Positions 7,911 to 15,532 of a DNA stretch of 64,000 nucleotides are shown here, piece by piece. Source of the stretch: JBGAJN01 sp044224905 (GTDB lineage: Bacteria; Verrucomicrobiota; Verrucomicrobiia; Limisphaerales; JBGAJN01); assembly GCA_044224905.1 (NCBI GenBank), contig JBGAJN010000004.1:310001-374000 (forward strand). Reading direction: 5' to 3'. Position 1 is the stretch's first letter. Every line of letters starts with the position of its first letter. The notes under the pieces are model-generated. The model saw nothing but the letters and a program-made list of their open reading frames with translations. It made no database searches and had not been told where the DNA came from. The position numbers and the translations under genes were made by a program.

Positions 7911-8426
7911 TTACGATTTCACCCGCTCTTCCAACCTGCAAACGTCCCGCCGGCACAACCACAATGGCACGGCTCCGCAAACGCCAAAGGAACAATCGAT
8001 CAGCCGCCAATAGAACGGAATCCCGCGAACGCCACCCATAAACAGCGCATAGGGAATGACCAGTGCGCACGCGATCAGACCGAAGTCGAACAGCCACTTG
8101 TTCCGAACCGGATCGCGCCATGCACCGACGAACACCAGCGCGATCACAAAATGCCCAAACGCCAACCAGTCCGTGCCGTAGGCGAGGAATGGGTGCCTGA
8201 CTCCTGACTCCACCAACGCCTCACGCACGCGCACGAGCCAGATCGCCCAACTGGGAGCATCGGACGGCGCCGGTGATTTTACCAGTTGCTCGGCACCGGT
8301 CCAGTCCACCAGCCAGTTCAATTCCGTTTCCAACGGAATCGCGGTTGCGCCACTCAACACTAGGCCGATGACGAAGATTACAACCCATGTCCGTACGCGG
8401 CGGAGAATTCGTTCTGATTCGTTCAT
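7911..8426 (-). CDS. Conserved membrane protein
   Basis: 171 residues (MNESERILRRVRTWVVIFVI at the start) with about four membrane helices. A short N-terminal cytoplasmic stretch leads into helix 1; a soluble loop follows; then AYGTDWLAFGHFVIALVFVG, a turn DPVRNKWLFDFGLI and a last segment GVRGIPFYWRLIDCSFG. The motifs DWLAFGHF, DPVRNKW and RGIPFYWRLIDCSFG look strongly conserved in character, but the function of this family is not known to me. Its ATG overlaps the stop of the DUF1361 gene by 4 bp, so the two are cotranslated. It is the last gene of the run from 14046. Confidence 0.7.
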   Translation of the reverse strand: MNESERILRRVRTWVVIFVIGLVLSGATAIPLETELNWLVDWTGAEQLVKSPAPSDAPSWAIWLVRVREALVESGVRHPFLAYGTDWLAFGHFVIALVFVGAWRDPVRNKWLFDFGLIACALVIPYALFMGGVRGIPFYWRLIDCSFGVCGAVPLWLCRRDVCRLEERVKS

Positions 8427-9118
8427 TTGCTCAACGGGGTTGCAATGCGAACAGGCGCGTGAAGGAGCGCACCCTGCAGCATGAGTGAATAGAGAATCGC
8501 ATACGCGGTTAGAACGAACACGCCGAACAGAATTGAAAAAACCACGGCATAGGGACTCAACGCACTCATCGTCTCGACTAATAGTCGATACGGATTCAAG
8601 AAAAGGTCCCAGCTGTTCCAACGTTCGAATCGCCCAAGGTAAACCCCGAAACCACTCGCCAGCGCCGCCCATCCGACAAATATCCAACCAATTACGCGAC
8701 CGCGCCGCCCCACCACGAGCCGATGCATCCGTTGCAACGAGAGGAAGCCAAGCACCAATCCCGTCAGCGCGAACACGAGCACGATCAACATGTCTGTCCA
8801 GATTCGCGGATGAGGAGTTCGATTGATGTGGATCAGGTCCGTAAAGATGTACGGCGCGTTTGGAAAGAAAAGGAGCCACAGTCCACTTATCGCCCAAAAT
8901 TTCGCGCGACCGGTGCCGGAGTCTTGCTCGAGTTCCTCGACGCGCAACGCGAGGAAAAGCGGAACCCACGCGAGCACTAGATTCCAGATGAGATACAACT
9001 GACGGAATTGCCCGGTGAAAATTATCCGCGCGGCCAGCAACGCCGCGCCGAGCACCGACGCAATCACGAGCGTGGTTAGCGTGGTTTGCAAATCCGCGCG
9101 TTGAAAATGACGACGCAT
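8423..9118 (-). CDS. DUF1361 membrane protein
   Basis: 231 residues with about six or seven hydrophobic helices. The pattern YLIWNLVLAWVPLFLAL, then LWLLFFPNAPYIFTDLIH and a late SGFGVYLGRFERWNSWD matches DUF1361, a family of integral membrane proteins without assigned function. The N-x-A-P-Y-x-x-T-D-L-x-H block is the most distinctive. The start is the ATG at 9118, 14 bp after the preceding stop. It overlaps the next gene by 4 bp. It belongs to the ispH-associated membrane-protein run. Confidence 0.85.
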   Translation of the reverse strand: MRRHFQRADLQTTLTTLVIASVLGAALLAARIIFTGQFRQLYLIWNLVLAWVPLFLALRVEELEQDSGTGRAKFWAISGLWLLFFPNAPYIFTDLIHINRTPHPRIWTDMLIVLVFALTGLVLGFLSLQRMHRLVVGRRGRVIGWIFVGWAALASGFGVYLGRFERWNSWDLFLNPYRLLVETMSALSPYAVVFSILFGVFVLTAYAILYSLMLQGALLHAPVRIATPLSK

Positions 9119-9132
9119 AGATTTCCAGCAAT

Positions 9133-9897
9133 TTACTTCTTCGCTTTCGCGGCCTCTTCAATCACGTCGCCCCAATGCACAAGGAAGAATTTCTTTTCCT
9201 TCGGGAGAAAATCTTCGGACGTACCGAGAATCGGCCGGAGCGCCGTGGTCATTTGCACTGCCACCAGCAGATAGATCACGGTCCACACTTTGATGCCGAT
9301 TCCGCTTTTGACGAGATGCCCGAAAGCCGCGTGCAGGAAACGCGCGCCAAAGAAGGCGGCGATCGCCCAGAAGGCCAGATGCAGCGCGCCCATCCACGCC
9401 AGCGACTCGGTGCTCTGCGAAAACACCCACGCCACTGGCGCAAAGCCGATAAGAAGAATTGTGGTCAGCGCCATTTTGCCCGCCAAAATTCCGAACACTT
9501 CCGGCAACCGCGCCGTCGCGCCGCCCAGTGTGGCGAAGATAAACAAGCTCGGCAGACAGATGAGCGCCGAGGCAAGGAGTCCGCCGGCGATCTTTGCCGG
9601 AGCCGCCCAAAGTTGGGTTCCGCCGCTGAACGTGCCCACGACCAATCCGTAGATGGCCGCACTGAAAACGGCGACGAATAGCAACGCGCCGACAACGGCA
9701 CCGGAGCCCGGTTGACGCAGCGCAAACATCACCCGTCGCGGTTCCCGCAAAACAGCTTCGACGGCTCCGACAACACCACGAATGGGGGCTTGCTCGGCAG
9801 GATTTGATCCGGGAGCGGTAGCAGGAGTAATGATCGGCGGCGTTCCGAAAGGCGGAAGCGGTGGAATCGGTGGAGGTGTTGGTGTGTCCATAGGCAT
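9133..9897 (-). CDS. Membrane protein, relative of the two upstream paralogues
   Basis: 254 residues starting at ATG 9897 (a second ATG two codons on is equally possible). The first 35 residues are proline-rich (MDTPTPPPIPPLPPFGTPP); the remainder has about six hydrophobic helices. The stretch IYGLVVGTFSGGTQLWAAPA followed by KIAGGLLASALICLPSLFIF has the same order of features as FGAAVGVWRSPLQAFYTAAK and what follows in the two genes just upstream, so it looks like a third, more diverged member. The overall shape recalls Yip1-like domains. Function unknown. It is 13 bp downstream of the 237-residue paralogue. Confidence 0.65.
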   Translation of the reverse strand: MPMDTPTPPPIPPLPPFGTPPIITPATAPGSNPAEQAPIRGVVGAVEAVLREPRRVMFALRQPGSGAVVGALLFVAVFSAAIYGLVVGTFSGGTQLWAAPAKIAGGLLASALICLPSLFIFATLGGATARLPEVFGILAGKMALTTILLIGFAPVAWVFSQSTESLAWMGALHLAFWAIAAFFGARFLHAAFGHLVKSGIGIKVWTVIYLLVAVQMTTALRPILGTSEDFLPKEKKFFLVHWGDVIEEAAKAKK

Positions 9898-9910
9898 AGC
9901 TAGTTGAGGT

Positions 9911-10624
9911 TTAACGGGCGATGAAAACGCGATCGAAGCTGTGGATGACAGCTTCAAAGAAATTTCCCTGGAACGCATTTGGGCGAAAGAATTCCACGGG
10001 CAATTCCGGCGCTCCGATGAATGGGCGTAAATTCCAAGCGAGCTGCGCGCCAAGGAAAAGATTTCCGGCGAGCCACGCCAACAGCACGCGCTGCGCAACC
10101 CCGCGTCCTCCGCCGACGCGCGCAAGCAGTTGAACCAAACGCACGTTCGCCATCACGCCGGCGAAGGCAATGGCCGCAACGTTGAAAAGCTGCACCAGTT
10201 CAAACCCGAGTGTAGAACGAGGAGCCAGCGGATCCAGCGGCGGAGCATTCCACGCGACGAATAGCATCACCGGACTAAGGGATCCAAGAATCGCCGCCGC
10301 CACGGTGTGGCTCATCAGGATCGCACGCAGCGACTCACGAAAGCCAAGGTTGAGCCCGAGCAGCGGCGCGAGCATTCCATTCAAGAGACCGTTGCCCAGC
10401 GTCGTGAGCAGGATGATGAGCGGGAGCTTTGCTGCCGTGTAAAAAGCTTGGAGGGGCGATCTCCATACTCCGACTGCAGCGCCAAAAGCGCCGGCGCCAA
10501 GCACAATTACAGCAAGGCACAGCGCGAGCCGCCGCAAGCCGAAGCGCTCCGTCCATGCCACCAAAGTTTCGCACTCGCCGCGAAGTAACGCAGGCACTTC
10601 TTCGACCATGGAGGAAGAATTCAT
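9911..10624 (-). CDS. Membrane protein, tandem paralogue 2
   Basis: 237 residues with about six membrane helices. It is clearly homologous to its upstream neighbour: both share YGAA/FGAAVG-W-R-SPLQAFYTA-K, LGN-LLN-MLAPLLG-NLG, R-VLLAWLAGNLFLG and a C-terminal LRPFIG...GNFFE. The similarity runs the full length, pointing to tandem duplication. The conserved SPLQAFYTAxK turn between helices 1 and 2 is a good marker. No catalytic motif is seen and the family is unknown to me. The start overlaps the preceding stop by 4 bp (10621-10624). Confidence 0.7.
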   Translation of the reverse strand: MNSSSMVEEVPALLRGECETLVAWTERFGLRRLALCLAVIVLGAGAFGAAVGVWRSPLQAFYTAAKLPLIILLTTLGNGLLNGMLAPLLGLNLGFRESLRAILMSHTVAAAILGSLSPVMLFVAWNAPPLDPLAPRSTLGFELVQLFNVAAIAFAGVMANVRLVQLLARVGGGRGVAQRVLLAWLAGNLFLGAQLAWNLRPFIGAPELPVEFFRPNAFQGNFFEAVIHSFDRVFIAR

Positions 10625-11364
10625 GGCTCCCTATCGGCATGCCCCAGCCACACGGCGCGGGCGGCTTGGAAAACTGTTTCGAAAAAGTTTCCCCGGTATG
10701 GTTCGCGTCCGAGGAATGCCACCGCGTCTTGCGGTCGGCCAATGAACGGACGCAGCACCCAGCAGATTTGACTGCCGAGAAAAAGGTTTCCCGCAAGCCA
10801 CGCAAGGAGCACGCATCTCGCGGCGCGGCGGGATACCGCATGAACTTCCAACAGCGGCAGCAACCTCACGTTGGCTACGACTCCGGAATAAACTATCCCC
10901 GCAACCACCATGAGCTGCGTGAAACGATAAGCCAGCAAGGCGGCTCCGAGCTCGATATCGAAAGGTGGAGTGTTCGAAACCACAAACGCGAGCAGCGGTG
11001 CCAGACCGCCAAGCACGGCGGACGCAATCGCGAAGCTCATCAACACCATCAGTATTGATTGGCGCAGCCCAAGGTTCACCCCCAGCAAGGGAGCAAGCAT
11101 CGCGTTCAACAGGGCATTGCCCAGCGCGGTGACCAAGATGACTATTGGAAATTTCATCGCGGTATAAAACGCCTGCAATGGCGCTCGCCAACAACCCATC
11201 GCCGCGCCATAAAGACCGGAACCAATCAAAATGGTCACCAACCACATCGCAGCGTGTCCCCGATGCCAACCTGCGGACCATTCACGCAGCACCGCAATCT
11301 CTCCGCGGAGGAGATCGTCAAGGTTCGGCGCGGGCCCAGTCTTTTCGGGAAGAATTGAATTCAC
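10621..11364 (-). CDS. Membrane protein, tandem paralogue 1
   Basis: 247 residues from a GTG at 11364 whose GTGA overlaps the previous stop; this coupling fixes the start. A 40-residue cytoplasmic N-terminus (VNSILPEKTGPAPNLDDLLR) precedes about six helices. Full-length similarity to the next gene is plain: YGAAMGCWRAPLQAFYTAMK, LGNALLNAMLAPLLGVNLG, CVLLAWLAGNLFLG, LRPFIGRPQDAVAFLG. The hydrophilic tail ends in an amphipathic stretch (RGNFFETVFQAARAVWLG). Function unknown; location in the inner membrane is inferred from hydropathy. Confidence 0.7.
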   Translation of the reverse strand: MNSILPEKTGPAPNLDDLLRGEIAVLREWSAGWHRGHAAMWLVTILIGSGLYGAAMGCWRAPLQAFYTAMKFPIVILVTALGNALLNAMLAPLLGVNLGLRQSILMVLMSFAIASAVLGGLAPLLAFVVSNTPPFDIELGAALLAYRFTQLMVVAGIVYSGVVANVRLLPLLEVHAVSRRAARCVLLAWLAGNLFLGSQICWVLRPFIGRPQDAVAFLGREPYRGNFFETVFQAARAVWLGHADREP

Positions 11365-12158
11365 AGGGAGTGCAATTGGTGACCTTGGATTGCCCCGAGC
11401 CGTCGGGTGTTCAATTTTCGCAAACGCCAAATCACTTCGGCCACGGGCATAGCAATGAGCGCAAGGGCGACGAGAAAGAGCGGCCAGTTGAACCACTCCG
11501 GAAGCAAGTCCCTCAGCAAGCGAGCGTGCCCACCCGAAGCAATTAGATGAATCGCATCGGCCATGAAAACGTAGAGCGCCAGCGTTCCGCCCAATGCAGC
11601 AGCACCCATCGCCGCGCGCCCGGGCCAGAGCGGCCACTCTTGAGAATCGCATTGCCCCACCACCGCGCCGAACAGGATCATCAACGAAGCAATGCTCACC
11701 GGTGCCCAAACCGGCCCCCACCACGGGAGCGGAATGAGAAAGAGAATGTCCCAATTCGCCAGTGACGTCGGCCACGCGGTCAGCGGAATCAGCCAGAGAT
11801 AGTAGGCGATGTCCCAAACTCCAAATGCCAAAAGCGCGTAACCCACGCGACTCCGCCACGTGCGACCCGCGAGCCATCCAACAGTGAGCAACATCACCAT
11901 CGTCGCTGCTTCACGCACCACTTCGGCGAATCCGAACCCGCCTGCAAACGGAAGCGGATTGGGCTGATAGGGATCGAGGCGGTCGATCATCGAACGCATG
12001 TAGAACACTACCGCCGATTCCACCCATCCCATGGCCACGGCGTACAGCATCACCACAACCACCCGACTCCGCCTCGCCACATGCCCGGCAACGCACGAGA
12101 AAACGGGGAATCGTGCGGCTTCCAACTGTTTTTCGTCACACGCCATTGAATCGTTCAT
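11361..12158 (-). CDS. Polytopic membrane protein
   Basis: 265 residues with about seven hydrophobic helices after a 25-residue cytoplasmic start. Distinctive stretches are GWVESAVVFYMRSMIDRLDP, FAEVVREAATMVMLLTVGWL and GVWDIAYYLWLIPLTAWP followed by WDILFLIPLPWWGPVWAP. The acidic/aromatic residues inside helices (E, R, D, W) suggest a transport or catalytic membrane role, but the family is not one I can name. It is 12 bp downstream of ispH, and its stop overlaps the next start by 4 bp. Confidence 0.65.
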   Translation of the reverse strand: MNDSMACDEKQLEAARFPVFSCVAGHVARRSRVVVVMLYAVAMGWVESAVVFYMRSMIDRLDPYQPNPLPFAGGFGFAEVVREAATMVMLLTVGWLAGRTWRSRVGYALLAFGVWDIAYYLWLIPLTAWPTSLANWDILFLIPLPWWGPVWAPVSIASLMILFGAVVGQCDSQEWPLWPGRAAMGAAALGGTLALYVFMADAIHLIASGGHARLLRDLLPEWFNWPLFLVALALIAMPVAEVIWRLRKLNTRRLGAIQGHQLHSL

Positions 12159-12170
12159 CTCGCTCCCTCC

Positions 12171-13022
12171 TCATGCCGCTTGTTGCACTCCGGCCAATTC
12201 CACGATCGCGCGCTCAACACCTTCAATCACCACGTCCGGCGTCGAAGTGCCCGCAGTGATACCGACAGTAGTAGCTCCGTGAAACCAATCGTTCCGCAGA
12301 TCGACCGCGGTTTGGACGTGATGTACTCGTGAACAGAAACGCGAACATGTGGCGACGAGTTCGCGCGTGTTATTGCTATTAGCGCCCCCGATCACTACGA
12401 CGACGTCGCACGCGTGGGCCAGTTCCTCCGCGGCGGACTGGCGTTGCTTCGTGGGCTGGCATACGGTGTCAGCAAAGCGAACTTCCGCGCGGGGAAATTT
12501 TCTTTCGAGCAACGCCACCAACTCGCGGACTCGCGCAATCGGCTGCGTCGTCTGGGCCACGACACCGAAGCGACGTCGTTCCGACATTTGCCCGACATCC
12601 ACCGGAGTGAGCACAACATCATATTCGGCGAGATCCTCCGTCATTCCGCGGACCTCCACGTGATCCGGGCGACCAACGATGACCGGGTGATAGCCTTGTT
12701 CGACCAATCCCTTCAACGCGCGGTGTGCAAAATGTACCAACGGGCACGTCGCCTCAACCACCTGATGACCGCGAGATCGCACCCGTTCCATAGCACGCTC
12801 CGACGCTCCGTGCGCCGTGATCATCACGGTGGAGGTCGCGACGTGCGTAGCGTCCTTGGCGAACCGGATGCCGCGTGATCGCAAGTCGGCGAGCACCGTT
12901 TCATTGTGAACCAAGTCGCCCAACACGGTGAGCGGTTCGGCGGAACTGTTCTGTTTCGCAAGCGCGATGGCGTCACGAACGCCAAAGCACATGCCGAGAT
13001 GCGTTGCGCGAAGTATTTTCAT
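12171..13022 (-). CDS. ispH: 4-hydroxy-3-methylbut-2-enyl diphosphate reductase
   Basis: 283 residues of IspH (LytB), the last step of the MEP pathway, turning HMBPP into IPP and DMAPP with a [4Fe-4S] cluster. Three cluster cysteines are present: C12 (HLGMCFGVRDA), C93 (EATCPLVH) and C188 (ADTVCQPTKQRQ). Active-site histidines are at 39 (LVHNE), 71 (TAHGAS) and 121 with E123 (DHVEV). Length is slightly below the usual 310. It provides isoprenoid precursors, which would feed the squalene-hopene cyclase at 59854. Unusually, it is the head of a run of membrane-protein genes, and a palindrome shared with the adjacent regulator gene lies 33 bp upstream of its start. Confidence 0.95.
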   Translation of the reverse strand: MKILRATHLGMCFGVRDAIALAKQNSSAEPLTVLGDLVHNETVLADLRSRGIRFAKDATHVATSTVMITAHGASERAMERVRSRGHQVVEATCPLVHFAHRALKGLVEQGYHPVIVGRPDHVEVRGMTEDLAEYDVVLTPVDVGQMSERRRFGVVAQTTQPIARVRELVALLERKFPRAEVRFADTVCQPTKQRQSAAEELAHACDVVVVIGGANSNNTRELVATCSRFCSRVHHVQTAVDLRNDWFHGATTVGITAGTSTPDVVIEGVERAIVELAGVQQAA

Positions 13023-13054
13023 GCGGTGTGTAATTGTTCAGGTGGCCAACGTTT

Positions 13055-13071
13055 ACTTTGTAATGCAAAGT
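13055..13071. promoter_or_regulatory. Palindromic operator candidate before ispH
   Basis: ACTTTGTAATGCAAAGT, a near-perfect palindrome (ACTTTG-N5-CAAAGT), lies 33 bp upstream of the ispH start and downstream of the winged-helix gene. An almost identical copy lies before the 206-residue membrane-protein gene at 14054. Two copies flanking a winged-helix regulator gene are good evidence for its binding site; binding itself is inferred. Confidence 0.65.
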
Positions 13072-13114
13072 GTCAGACTAAACTCGTTGTCTTGCGTTCA
13101 AAACTTTTCACGGA

Positions 13115-13423
13115 TTACTTCCCTTTCGTCTGCCGGACGATCTGCTCCAGCATATCAATGTAGTCCCCGAAGACCTTGCGCCCTTTCGTCGTGAGCGTGT
13201 AGGTGGTGAGCGGGCGGGCACCTTCGAGCGATTTGGTGAACGCCACGTAGCCAGCCTCGTGCAGCGTGCGCAGATGCGAGGTGAGATTGCCGTCGGTCAT
13301 CTCCAGGGTGTCCCGCATGTCGGAGAAGCCCAGTTCATCCGACGCCGCGAGCAGCGACATGATGGCGAGCCGCCCCTTCTCGTGGATGACACGGTCGAGA
13401 TTGAGGAACGGTTCGGTGTTCAC
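13115..13423 (-). CDS. Winged-helix transcriptional regulator
   Basis: 102 residues from a GTG at 13423 that overlaps the previous stop (GTGA). The whole protein is one winged-helix domain of the MarR/ArsR-like type (HTH_34-like): LDRVIHEKGRLAIMSLLAAS, then LGFSDMRDTLEMTDGNLTSH with the recognition helix GNLTSHLRTLHEAGYV, and a wing ending TTYTLTTKGRKVFGDYI. No metal or ligand domain is visible, so the partner membrane protein encoded just upstream may be the sensor. The paired palindromes at 13055 and 14054 suggest that it controls its own operon and ispH. Confidence 0.85.
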   Translation of the reverse strand: MNTEPFLNLDRVIHEKGRLAIMSLLAASDELGFSDMRDTLEMTDGNLTSHLRTLHEAGYVAFTKSLEGARPLTTYTLTTKGRKVFGDYIDMLEQIVRQTKGK

Positions 13424-14046
13424 GTTGTCTTGCCGTTCTTTTCGGTGGCATACAGGTAGACGCCATAAACCAAGTGCACACCACCAAACCACGCGCCCAT
13501 CACGATGTGCGGAACCTGCCACGGCAAAACGCCGCGAGGATAAATGAACCACGGCACCGCCAGGCAGCCGGGAATGATGAAAAGCCATGCCAGTCTTCGG
13601 AGACCATTCGCCGTGAAGTGACCACCGGAATGCAAAGCACATCCATACAGCGCGATCCAAAGCGCCGGGACCATTAGAAACTGCGGCACCTCATCATTTG
13701 CGAGACGTAACATGCCGAGACCGAGGCACCCGCCCAGCGTCAAAGGCGGAATAAAAGCAGCCGAGATGCGCCGAGCCGGAGGTGACCAGAAAGGTTCACG
13801 ATCTTGAATGGCCTGACGTCGGGAAATAAGAAGTGCCCCGATCAAGACGAGAGCCGCAACAGCCATCCACAGTTTGCAGAAGTCATGAAGTTCCTCCAGA
13901 TGGAACAAAACACCACCCACCGCCGCCGCGACACCAAGCACGCCCGCAAATAGCATGATGGGCGCGAGGGCGCGGCGATACAGCGCGGAACGCTCCATAA
14001 GAGTGCGAATGGTTTGAAGGCTGTCGACGGCGTCTTGGCTATCCAT
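13420..14046 (-). CDS. Membrane protein paired with the winged-helix regulator
   Basis: 208 residues from the ATG at 14046 (MDSQDAVDSLQTIRTLMERS); an in-frame ATG at 14067 would place the operator inside the gene, so the shorter start is preferred. Five or six hydrophobic helices follow a 30-residue cytoplasmic N-terminus (RRALAPIMLFAGVLGVAAAV, later MVPALWIALYGCALHSGGHF, GAWFGGVHLVYGVYLYATEK). This two-gene arrangement, a membrane protein followed by a small winged-helix protein, recurs in many bacteria, but the role is unknown to me. It overlaps the regulator by 4 bp. Confidence 0.7.
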   Translation of the reverse strand: MDSQDAVDSLQTIRTLMERSALYRRALAPIMLFAGVLGVAAAVGGVLFHLEELHDFCKLWMAVAALVLIGALLISRRQAIQDREPFWSPPARRISAAFIPPLTLGGCLGLGMLRLANDEVPQFLMVPALWIALYGCALHSGGHFTANGLRRLAWLFIIPGCLAVPWFIYPRGVLPWQVPHIVMGAWFGGVHLVYGVYLYATEKNGKTT

Positions 14047-14053
14047 GACGCTT

Positions 14054-14070
14054 ACTTTGCAATACAAAGC
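14054..14070. promoter_or_regulatory. Palindromic operator candidate before the regulator operon
   Basis: ACTTTGCAATACAAAGC, matching the ispH-proximal site at 15 of 17 positions when read in either orientation with its pairing preserved. It lies 8 bp upstream of the chosen start at 14046, where bound protein would block transcription or translation start, as expected for autoregulation. Confidence 0.65.
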
Positions 14071-14147
14071 TCAATTGTCAAGTCACTGACGATTCACCGG
14101 GCAACATCGTGATCGCCGGATGGCGCCGGCCTCGCTAGGCTGGCTAT

Positions 14148-15023
14148 GTGTCGTTGAGTTCAGGTTACAAATTGGTTCAACTCGTCAACGGAGTGCACAG
14201 TGTGCATTCGATTGCCGAGCGGGAAACCTTTCATCCCGTCATTGGCCCGGTCGCCGAAGCGGAGGCGCTTTACGTCCGGCAACTCCAGCTGGTTGATCGC
14301 CTGCGCGCGCACACGGCTATTACTCGTGAACCGTTTGTGCTTTGGGACGTCGGTCTCGGCGCGGCCGCGAATGCATTGACCGTTCTGCGCGCGTTGAGAG
14401 AAACGGATGGGAATATTCACCTCGTCAGCTTCGATCATACGATCGAGCCGCTAAGATTTGCGCTAACTCACGAGAAGGAACTGGGCTACTTCGGCGGTTA
14501 CGAAACGGCCACAGGAAACCTCGCGGAAACGCCGGACCGGGTCGTCGAGTTTCAAAACGGGGCGAACCGTGTGAAATGGGAAATGCATCTGGGCGACTTT
14601 CCCACCCTGCTGACCGACAACCGAGCGCCGGCGCTGCCCAAGCCGCACGCCATTTTGTTTGATGCGTTTTCGCCCGCAAAGAATCCGGCGATGTGGACGC
14701 TGCCGCTGTTCACCAACTTGTTCAAACTGCTCGACCCGAAACGACCGTGCGCGTTGCCGACTTATTCGCGAAGTACAATGCTGCGAGTGACCCTGTTGCT
14801 CGCGGGATTTTTCGTCGGCGCAGGGCACGCAACTGGCGAGAAGGAAGAAACCACCATCGCCGCGAATGCCCGCGCATTGCTGACGGAACCTTTGGATCGG
14901 AAGTGGCTAGAGCGAGCGCATCGCTCTACGAGCGCGGAACCCATGCGCGAGCCAGTTTATCGGCAGGCACCGTTGTCCGCCGACACGTGGTCCAAGCTTC
15001 AAGCACACCCGCAATTTCACTGA
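14148..15023 (+). CDS. MnmC-like SAM-dependent methyltransferase
   Basis: 291 residues from a GTG at 14148. The sequence matches the methyltransferase half of MnmC (Methyltransf_30 family), which finishes mnm5U34 of tRNA wobble uridine: a Rossmann SAM site at FVLWDVGLGAAANALTVL, and the diagnostic ILFDAFSPAKNPAMWTLPLF. The FAD-dependent oxidase half is absent, so this is a stand-alone transferase. The C-terminal part is longer than the core domain and ends in PEST-like polar residues. tRNA modification is the likely role by family; the substrate is not proven. It is transcribed away from the regulator run and is followed by a convergent gene. Confidence 0.8.
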   Translation: MSLSSGYKLVQLVNGVHSVHSIAERETFHPVIGPVAEAEALYVRQLQLVDRLRAHTAITREPFVLWDVGLGAAANALTVLRALRETDGNIHLVSFDHTIEPLRFALTHEKELGYFGGYETATGNLAETPDRVVEFQNGANRVKWEMHLGDFPTLLTDNRAPALPKPHAILFDAFSPAKNPAMWTLPLFTNLFKLLDPKRPCALPTYSRSTMLRVTLLLAGFFVGAGHATGEKEETTIAANARALLTEPLDRKWLERAHRSTSAEPMREPVYRQAPLSADTWSKLQAHPQFH

Positions 15024-15067
15024 GCGGTTCCCTCGGAACGGGCGATCTGTCCGCCCCGTTTCCCGGA

Positions 15068-15493
15068 CTAGGCAGTTGGCGCTGGCGGTTGATTCGGCGG
15101 TGGAACCAAAGCGAGCGGGAGCGGGAAGCGCAGCTTCATCACGTCATCGACGAGCACTTCGACGTAGTAAACGCCCTGCTGCGAGAATTCAAACTGGCCG
15201 AACACCGTGACGTTGGTGGCGTGCTGGGAAGCATCCGCGAGCGCGAACTTCACCTGGCTCTTGCGCAGCACGGTCGTCTGGTCGGGCGCGATCAAGCGCA
15301 CGCTTTCTGTGAAGTTGCCGAGACCGGCGGTCCAGCGGTTAAAGACGCACAGCTTGAGCGCCGTGATCGGCAATTGCGGGACGCGGATGAAACCAATCAC
15401 ACCGATCAAAATGAAGTTGCCGCTCGCTTCCTGGCGAACGTCTTCGCACAGCAAGGAACTCTGGAGGTCGGGCAAAATGCGTGAGGGAGTCAT
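15068..15493 (-). CDS. Uncharacterised conserved protein (DUF6941-like)
   Basis: 141 residues. The start (SRILPDLQSSLLCEDVRQEA, then SGNFILIGVIGFIRVPQLP) has the shape of small cytoplasmic beta-sandwich proteins of the DUF6941 kind, in which C-x-D-V-R is followed by a glycine-rich strand LIG. The remainder is beta-rich, ending in LVDDVMKLRFPLPLALVPPP and a proline-rich tail. No enzyme motif is seen. The family assignment is from memory of the N-terminal pattern and is tentative. It is 39 bp downstream of folD on the same strand. Confidence 0.55.
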   Translation of the reverse strand: MTPSRILPDLQSSLLCEDVRQEASGNFILIGVIGFIRVPQLPITALKLCVFNRWTAGLGNFTESVRLIAPDQTTVLRKSQVKFALADASQHATNVTVFGQFEFSQQGVYYVEVLVDDVMKLRFPLPLALVPPPNQPPAPTA

Positions 15494-15532
15494 GATTCAG
15501 TTTCGGGTTGTTGGTTCGGGAGTTTGAAAAAT

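Noticed and set aside
14693..15484. 263-codon open frame on the plus strand
   Set aside because: It overlaps the end of the MnmC-like gene in another frame and runs antisense to the DUF6941-like gene; both have better support.
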